Source: Lineus longissimus (lineage: Eukaryota; Nemertea; Pilidiophora; Heteronemertea; Lineidae). Taken from it: a DNA stretch of 64,000 bases. This document shows positions 57,656-64,000 of the stretch, piece by piece (the first letter of the stretch is position 1; the number at the start of each line of letters is the position of its first letter). Below the pieces are notes generated by a model. The model was given only the letters and a program-made list of their open reading frames with translations, ran no database searches and was not told the origin of the DNA. Position numbers and translations under genes: made by a program. The stretch covers positions 1,986,001 through 2,050,000 of the forward strand of contig NC_088319.1 of the NCBI RefSeq assembly GCF_910592395.1, given 5' to 3'.

Positions 57656-58839
57656 ATGGGGGCAATTGACAAGCGGCTCCAGGAGTTGGATAAGGCGGCT
57701 TCCGCAACCCCCCTTATGAAGAAAAGGCAATCCCTAAAAAACGAGCTGTTGCAATTTTTGGCACAACTGCCTAAGAGGCCAACCCTGGAACGGGTTTCTC
57801 CAAATGATCTAACACGATTTTTAGTATGGAAAGACAAAGCCGGTAGGACACAGATCCATAATGCTTCCTGTATATTCCTCGGGCATCATGGTAAATTCCA
57901 CTGTGGGTGTCCTACCCGTCTTGCCTTCGGTACGTTAGAAGGATTAGTCCGGTCCCTGAAATCTATTATTTCTGAAGAAACCGACAGGGGCAGCACGTGG
58001 GATATTTTCTCCGGGGTTGGGAATCCGGCTGATTTACTCCTGTGAAATCGTATTTGAAGTGTGTCAAACGAGAGCAAGGTTTCTCGCACGTAGTTGCCAA
58101 GCAAGCAAAACCCTTGTTCATGGATAAGCTTCAAGCTATTTCAAAATATATCGATAACCAGATTAAAAGACCAGATCTATCCCTTAGGGAGCAATTCGTT
58201 TTGTCCAGAGACCAAGCTTTTCTCAAGATGCAGCTCTTTGCCGGGGATAGGGCGAGTGATTTGGGAATTTTAAAAACACAGGAAGTTAAACGCTTACCCG
58301 ATGGATCAGGTCTTGTAATCTCTCATTCCCATGGGAAATCGTTTTCGGTAAACAAAGTGAATACCTTCATTGTTAAAGAATGTCCAAATCATCTTATTTG
58401 CCCGGTAAAGGGAGTTCAGCAGTATATCTCCAAGGCACAAACCTGGGGGGTGGATCTTACGGTCGGATATTTATTCCGTCCAGTCTCAGAAGCCGGTGTA
58501 GTGTTGGATGCGCCTATTTCGTACAGTGCAATTTACGATAGATTAAAGATTTATCTAAATACATTGGGGATCAACCAGGGTGAGACCCCTCACGGCTTAA
58601 GAGCCGGCTGCTCCATTACTTTGCTTCTGTCGGGGGCAGCTTCAAGCCCGGCGGAAGTAATGTCTCATGTTGGTTGGTTCACAGAGGCATCAGCAGAGTA
58701 CTACAGTCGGTCAGATATTTTGGTAAAAGCGGCTAATGTGTCCGAAGCCCTGGCTGACAGTTCTCGTCGGCCAGAAGCGGTTAAAACACTTTACAGTAAG
58801 TTTGGCGATGTTGATAATTTCCCAGCAGCGTTCCCTTGA
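57656..58839 (+). pseudogene. Tyrosine recombinase of the PAT/DIRS element, frame-broken
   Basis: Two overlapping frames: 57656-58045 (N-terminal half ending …GNPADLLL) and 58042-58839 (catalytic half, first codon GTG in the track). Counting from 58042, the catalytic half shows Arg70 (GDRASDLG), His184 and Arg187 (HGLRAG), His209 (HVGW) and Tyr220/221, the R-H-x-x-R-H-Y set of tyrosine recombinases. The family integrates the circular DNA intermediate. A one-base change near 58040 would explain the break. An acceptor-like TTATTTCAG ends at 57640, so the gene may begin as a spliced exon. Confidence 0.85.
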
Positions 58840-58998
58840 GCAGATTTCGATGTACATTTTTATGCATTTTCGTATTGTAATTATTGCATGATTGTGTTGG
58901 TTAGAGTGTGGCCTCGCCTTTTCGCTACATGCATCATCATACTAAAACCATACCGTGTAATCTTCTGTGGAATTTAAAATACAGTGTTGAGTTCTTAT

Positions 58999-59004
58999 AA
59001 TAAA
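58999..59004 (+). terminator. Poly(A) signal of the PAT/DIRS element
   Basis: AATAAA 160 nt after the recombinase stop and before B1. Confidence 0.5.
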
Positions 59005-59187
59005 GCAATGTTAGAATTTAAGTTACAATTTCTCGTTACCTTATTTTCGAATTCCGGACTAATTAGTCCCTAATTAATAATTAATTATGGCGGATTAATT
59101 AGTTAATTTTGTTTAAGTATTGGGAAAGGAGTTATGAAGTAGGGCATGTTTCTCCGGGATGGTTGAGAGCCCGGGCGTGCGCGCCTG

Positions 59188-59537
59188 TACATTTTCACAC
59201 CCCAACACTTAAATGTGAAGATCATACACAAGCCTGGAGACACTTTGGGTATGTGCAGATCCAAAGTGTATCCTGGCGGTGATTGAGCGAACTGTATTTC
59301 GTCTCGCATGGACACCCAGAAGGAAGACTGTTTGGCGTGTACAGGTTAATGTAAACCCTGTGTACGATGGCAGGCTCTGGAGCCACTGCAGTGGATTGGC
59401 TTTCCCCTCCCTCCCCGCCCTAGTATCCGGATTGCTTTAGAGCCGTGTATGTATCTTCGCGCCATTACATTTTCACACCCCAACACTTAAATGTGAAGAT
59501 CATACACAAGCCTGGAGACACTTTGGGTATGTGCAGA
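59188..59537 (+). repeat. Split direct repeats B1-A2-B2
   Basis: B1 59188-59259 and A2 59258-59310 overlap by GA. B2 59466-59537 ends in GA at the host junction. About 155 bp separates A2 from B2. Confidence 0.95.
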
Positions 59538-61777
59538 ACCTAATTGGCCATAGCGATGATGTGACGTCACCCTCGGAATCCTCGTGAAAAGCAGTTTAAT
59601 TTCAATCTACATGTACATACTGGTTAAGGATCTGGATGTCTGCCAACAACCAGGGCAGTCCCTGTGGGCGTGGGAGAGCCGAGACATTGCTTCATTTCCC
59701 TGATTTCACAGCCCGATTCAATGCGCCATGAAGCATATCAATGATTTCCCTGTTCTCAACACGCCGTCCAGGCTGGCAGAGTTGTCTGAAGGCCAATGAT
59801 TGAGAGTTACATCAATGCCCGTCACCTCGGAGGTCGTGGGTCAGACTCCCCGCTGGTTCACATCTTTAAACAACAGAGTGCGACACTCGGGGACAGCGTG
59901 GATTTCCTCCAAGGTATCTGGATTCCTCCCACATCATTACAAATCGTCCAATATTATTTATGGAGCTAAATGTCCCAGTTAACATGAATTTGATATTTGA
60001 TCTTGGAAAGCACTGTAAAACCATCCAAACCAAGATCAGCATAGTTTGCTTCGATCATTTTCTCCTCCACATCGGGCAGAGTAGCTGGGAGAAACCCATG
60101 GTGTTCGACTATCGATTCATCTCAAATCAGTCTTATGAGGACAAAGTCACAACCAGAAGACGGGACGAGTCCATTTTAAAGGGACAACTTGGGCACTGGA
60201 TATAGGTGGCCAGGAGGATGGTGCGCTCACTCGCCACTATGTGCCACCACCTGTAACATCCTCCGGCTTATCTCTAATAATAACTTTTGCATGTTTTGAA
60301 CACGACCCGTCAATGTTATGTTACATTCTGTTCTAGTATTTATTACGTCCAGCACCCTTGGGTGCTGGACGTACTGATTTCACTATAGGAAAGATTATTA
60401 TCATTATTCTCACAAATTTTTCAATTGGGACGCGAGATTGGCCTAATAGCCTGGTACCACTGGCCACCGTCAGACGACGCTGTTGTGTTTGACCTATTTT
60501 GACTTTTGTATTGACGGTATTGGCCTAACTACTAAATACCATGACTCCTCGCTTCGCTCACATGTCTATCATAGGTATATCTAGGTCTGAGTTGTAAATT
60601 CATTAAAAATTTCTAAACCTCTTCGATGCTTTTGCTGCATTTTAGATCTCAAAACTTGCCCGTACTGATTGTAAACAAATCCACGTGGCATTCAGCGCTG
60701 TTGTAGCTTTTGTCATCACTTCCTCATGTTCCTTTAGGTAAACGCATGAAATGTCACATGTTCTACATGATAAAATATCAAAGTGTTGCTAAATTGTTTT
60801 TTGTTTTGCAAAGTTAATTGTTGCAAAGTTAAGTAGCGGCAATGAATGGAAGAGCCATCGTTCACGTGACCAGGATCTTTGCGCGATCAATTTTTTAGTA
60901 TTCATGAGCGAACACGAACGTAGTGCCCAATTAAATCAATTATACCGGGGTATATAGAATTTTCTATGTAATATCATTGATTGTAAATATTCTGAACTAA
61001 AGTATGATGCTTCTCAGCTATGAAACTGTCTGTAATTTTGATGATACCGTACTAAAAACTAAAAGAAATTATCGTTTCTGGAAAAATCCTATACACCTTT
61101 CCAGAAATGGGGCGTTGAGTGTCCGAAATAGTGATGTCATAAGGGGAAACTAGACCTTATGGTGGAGGGACAAAGGAGGTAGTCATGGTTGACCAACACA
61201 CCTGAATGCCTTTAATGACGGACAAGGGGGAAAGACGTTGCGGAACAGTTTTTGGAACATAATAAATACAGCCAAATCTACTCCCCATTATGAATTGGGA
61301 AGAAAATTTACAATCCCCGACCGGAAGTGTCGCCAAACAGACACTGCCTGTCCTTGAAGAGGAGGGCAAAAACATACCTTGAATTTCCTTGCAATGGTTG
61401 TGGACCTAATCTAGGCCTAAACTTCAAGGAAGCCTAATTCCCAAAAAGCATGTGGAAAGCCAAAAAAAAGCATGTGCAAACCCTTCTTGCATGTCAATTG
61501 AGATCGCAAACCTTCATTACAGGAATGAGAATGTTCAGGTTTTCCCCCGATTCCAGATTAACTCACTACAGTTACGTGGCAAAACATTTGCCGCATTTCT
61601 GCAAAACCCTCCATTTCTCCTCTCAGTATCTAAACCCCAATATCTGCACCCTGGTGCTGGACTCAAATTTGCTAAAGCAAATTTCAAAACTCTAGTTGCA
61701 GTTATGCTTTTCAAAGAGTCACGGTCCTGCAGGAAGCCATTTTTCTACGAAACATATCTCATGCCTAAGTTGTCCCT
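59538..61777. other. Copy-2 counterpart of 13658-15887, no gene recognised
   Basis: Holds a SINE-like fragment (59815-59955) and an extra 75 bp near 60445-60525. Short frames as in copy 1, partly out of frame between copies. Confidence 0.5.
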
Positions 61778-61789
61778 TTAAATGATATA

Positions 61790-61985
61790 CTGAACTTCCA
61801 GTGGTTTTGCCTCCGCCCATACTGAACTTCCAGTGGTATTGTCTCCGTTACCTCCACCCATACGGAACTTCTAGAGGTATTGCCTCCGCCCATACTGAAC
61901 TTCCAGAGGTATTGACTCCGCCCATACTGAACTTCCAGAGGTACTGCCTCCGTTACCTCCATCCATACTGAAATTCCAGTGGTGT
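61790..61985. repeat. 32-bp minisatellite, about 5 units
   Basis: Same unit as 15897-16709, keeping only the first and last variant units of the longer array. Confidence 0.9.
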
Positions 61986-64000
61986 TACCATTGTTACCTC
62001 TGCCCATACCATTGAAGAAATACGCGCATTGTCTGTAAAGCTTAGCAATGTCAATGCATCGAGGGTCAAGATGTATAAACGTGGGCGGAGTCATAGTCTG
62101 TCGGGATACCAAGTATGGCCTCTAGAATTTAATCTTGATGGCTACTGACAGAAAGATACTGACTGGGATGGACAGGATAAATCCATGGTGCTAGGAGAAG
62201 GCAGTAGACAGATCAGTATTTCACAAGCGGCACGCACACTATGAAGTTAAATTGCCTCGAGGATGCATCATCTCTGTCATGTATTCGTGCCCAAGAATGT
62301 GCTAGAGGGGGATGTGAGAGGATATGCTAAAGTCACTATGAGTTTAAAGAATTGATACCAACTGGGAGGTTTGGTTTGCTGACCAATTATGGTGGGGATA
62401 AAATGTTGGCCAAAATCAAGATGTCTCTTAGAGGTTTTGGCTGGAGTGGCTGATCCACCCTCAGGGTACTTGGCGAGACAACCTAGACTGACAGCGAGGT
62501 ATCAATATCTCTTCTAAAACACCTATAACTAAACGACGAAATCAGATTTTTAACTGCTTTTTGATGGTTTCAATATTTTGCACTAACCCAAGCGGTAACA
62601 CCACTTTAGGCGGCAGCAAAGAGGCCCAGTGCATATAAACACTACCACATTGTAACCCAGGTGTTTGAGAATAGTTTATGAGAGGGTGACAATTGTTTTG
62701 CTTCTTTCATATTCATCCAGAACAAACATTTTTGAAACCTGATTGAGAAAATTTTGAAAATTATTTTACAGCAAATGTATCAAAATGTAAAAGTAGACAA
62801 CGTTTTTCGTAACACCTTGTAGCTGTAAAACCCAAGGCAGCATTTAACATGAGACAATCTGCACTGGTAGAAATAATAAAAAGGTGCCTTTTATATGTAA
62901 ATACATCCATTTTATTACAACAATCATTTATATTTACAGTTCTTATCACATTTCACTAAGATTCTGTATGAAAAATACATATTCTGAGATACAGGCCGTT
63001 TCCATGGCAACAGCTGAGTAACGTCCAGTTTATCATCACAAACTAATTAACTAGTTAACAAAGTTAAGGGTAGCTCTTTACATAATGCACATTTCTAGGC
63101 CCGTAATGGGGTAATTTATAGGCCTTCTTTTCAAGCTCATATTGCTGCTAGTCAATCAAGTATATAGGCCTAATGAAACTCACTCCCGTCGTGGGCCCCC
63201 AAAATGTACACATACACTGGCTTACCACAGTGGAGGTTGGGCGTGCGAAACTAGAGTAATTTCACGCTACATGTATGGTTTGAGTCATAAATTTCTTGGA
63301 TGATTACCCACAAATCATTCTTGGCCATCACTACTAAAGGTATTTGTCACCTAGTTCCTGTATAGGCAGTGCTACAGGTGATACTTCCAAAAGTGTATAC
63401 TGACAGTTGGTGTAATGTTTGTGTACAGTTTCTGATGCAACACAGAGCTGCCCTCTATAGATGATGTCGTATAGCGTCTTGGTCTCAAAACTCGTTTTCT
63501 TTGTTGATACATATTTCTAAATTTCTGGCTTTTCACCACGAGCTTTTGAACTATCTTGAATGCAAATATAACAATGGTCAAATCAAATTTGCACTCCACT
63601 TCTTACTGTCAAGTTTTAGGTGAACAAATTGGGCCAATAATGAACACGAGATATACTGCAACTTTGATGATTAAAATCAATCAATCAATCAATCATTAGA
63701 ATTCTAATACCGCCCTAACTCGAAGGAACTATCCCTCGGATCTTAATCGCTAAAAACTTGAACATTAACTACGGTCAGGAACAAAAATTGAGAGATTTTT
63801 AAGAATATGAAACTTGAGTAATATACACATATCAAAATATAGAACATTCAAGAAACAATAACTTTCTAAAATCTTGAGTATAATCAACGCTATTAATGAT
63901 GTACATGAAATATATTGTGACCACACATTGAATGAATATACAGCTACAGTTCTAGTGATGGCATGCTGATGACGTCACCACAGGAATATATGCCATTCAG
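61986..64000. other. Intergenic, copy 2, no gene recognised
   Basis: Counterpart of 16710-18864. Frame 16787-17002 has a stop here; a 47-bp stretch opposite about 17840-17930 is reduced. Contains an inverted R1 (about 62465-62645) and (TCAA)n near 63677-63697. Confidence 0.55.

Larger units (their letters stand above)
53473..59537 (+). mobile_element. PAT/DIRS-like tyrosine-recombinase retrotransposon with split direct repeats
   Basis: Order: A1 (53473-53525), gag-like ORF, RT-RNase H-methyltransferase-like ORF, tyrosine recombinase, B1 (59188-59259), A2 (59258-59310), B2 (59466-59537). A1 and A2 are 53 bp and match; B1 and B2 are 72 bp and match. This A1-B1-A2-B2 layout is typical of PAT and Ngaro elements; the methyltransferase-like tail favours PAT. 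There is no target duplication, and the empty site GA at 13656-13657 equals the GA shared by A1 start and B2 end, as expected for recombinase-mediated integration of a circle. Two frame breaks suggest this copy may be inactive. Confidence 0.93.
51386..61781. mobile_element. TTAA-bounded TIR element(s), copy 2, interrupted by a retrotransposon
   Basis: Ends at 51386, 60176 (left-type) and 61781 (right-type) correspond to 11635, 14300 and 15891. Holds the TTAA MITE pair (52140-52361 and inverted about 52435-52580), the CRE/YY1 pair (52619-52645), a SINE fragment (59815-59955) and the 6-kb insertion. Confidence 0.45.
39771..64000. repeat. Large segmental duplication, copy 2
   Basis: Collinear with 1-18864. 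Copy-2-specific changes include the retrotransposon at 53473-59537, loss of about 236 bp (opposite 4662-4897), loss of 262 bp in the PLE, about 110 extra bases near 53200-53305 and about 75 near 60445-60525. Confidence 0.95.

Noticed and set aside
1-64000. CRISPR arrays, bacterial operons, Shine-Dalgarno sites
   Set aside because: The window is eukaryotic; the tandem repeats have no CRISPR-like unique spacers.

Overview
This window is eukaryotic, from an intron-containing animal genome, most likely a marine invertebrate. The evidence is long AT-rich non-coding DNA, splice-like and poly(A) signals, and metazoan-type transposons: a Penelope-like element, a tyrosine-recombinase retrotransposon, a LINE fragment, tRNA-derived SINEs and several MITE families. 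The phylum cannot be fixed from sequence alone.

The backbone is a recent large duplication. Bases 1-18864 and 39771-64000 are two copies of one segment, with gene, intergenic DNA and old transposons collinear in both. Each copy starts, as seen here, in the last exon of an ankyrin-repeat/Mab-21-type nucleotidyltransferase gene, a cGAS-like receptor (cGLR) by its motifs. The second gene is visible as one 4.3-kb exon (37331-41636). The first is seen only for its last 620 codons (1-1860), because the window begins inside it. Both keep the GSS motif and all three catalytic acidic residues, so both look able to make a cyclic nucleotide signal. These are the only convincing host genes here.

Behind each gene, in the same order, come a poly(A) signal, a tRNA-derived SINE, a 20-bp minisatellite, a pogo-like MITE, a 108-bp/63-bp repeat block, a decayed Penelope-like element on the minus strand carrying a nested hairpin-rich MITE and a candidate hammerhead motif, a TTAA-bounded TIR element with nested MITEs, and a 32-bp minisatellite. 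The copies differ in minisatellite number (7 vs 13 units of 63 bp; about 25 vs 5 of 32 bp), in several deletions, and by a 6-kb PAT/DIRS-like retrotransposon present only in copy 2 (53473-59537). Copy 1 preserves its empty site.

The DNA between the two copies (18865-37270) is gene-poor and built of tandem arrays: a 12-bp-based satellite, five exon-like 129-nt modules in a 375-bp array, a 95/190-bp array, and a 2.2-kb unit present three times. The third unit runs directly into the splice acceptor of the cGLR exon. A 445-bp MITE interrupts unit 1, a LINE fragment interrupts unit 3, and a 2.3-kb stretch splits unit 3.

The most interesting biology is the pair of ANK-cGLR genes. Their catalytic cores differ in short, sharply bounded patches around the active site, and the second gene carries 19 nearly identical 99-bp ankyrin units. 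This is what a fast-evolving innate-immune receptor family in a tandem array would look like.
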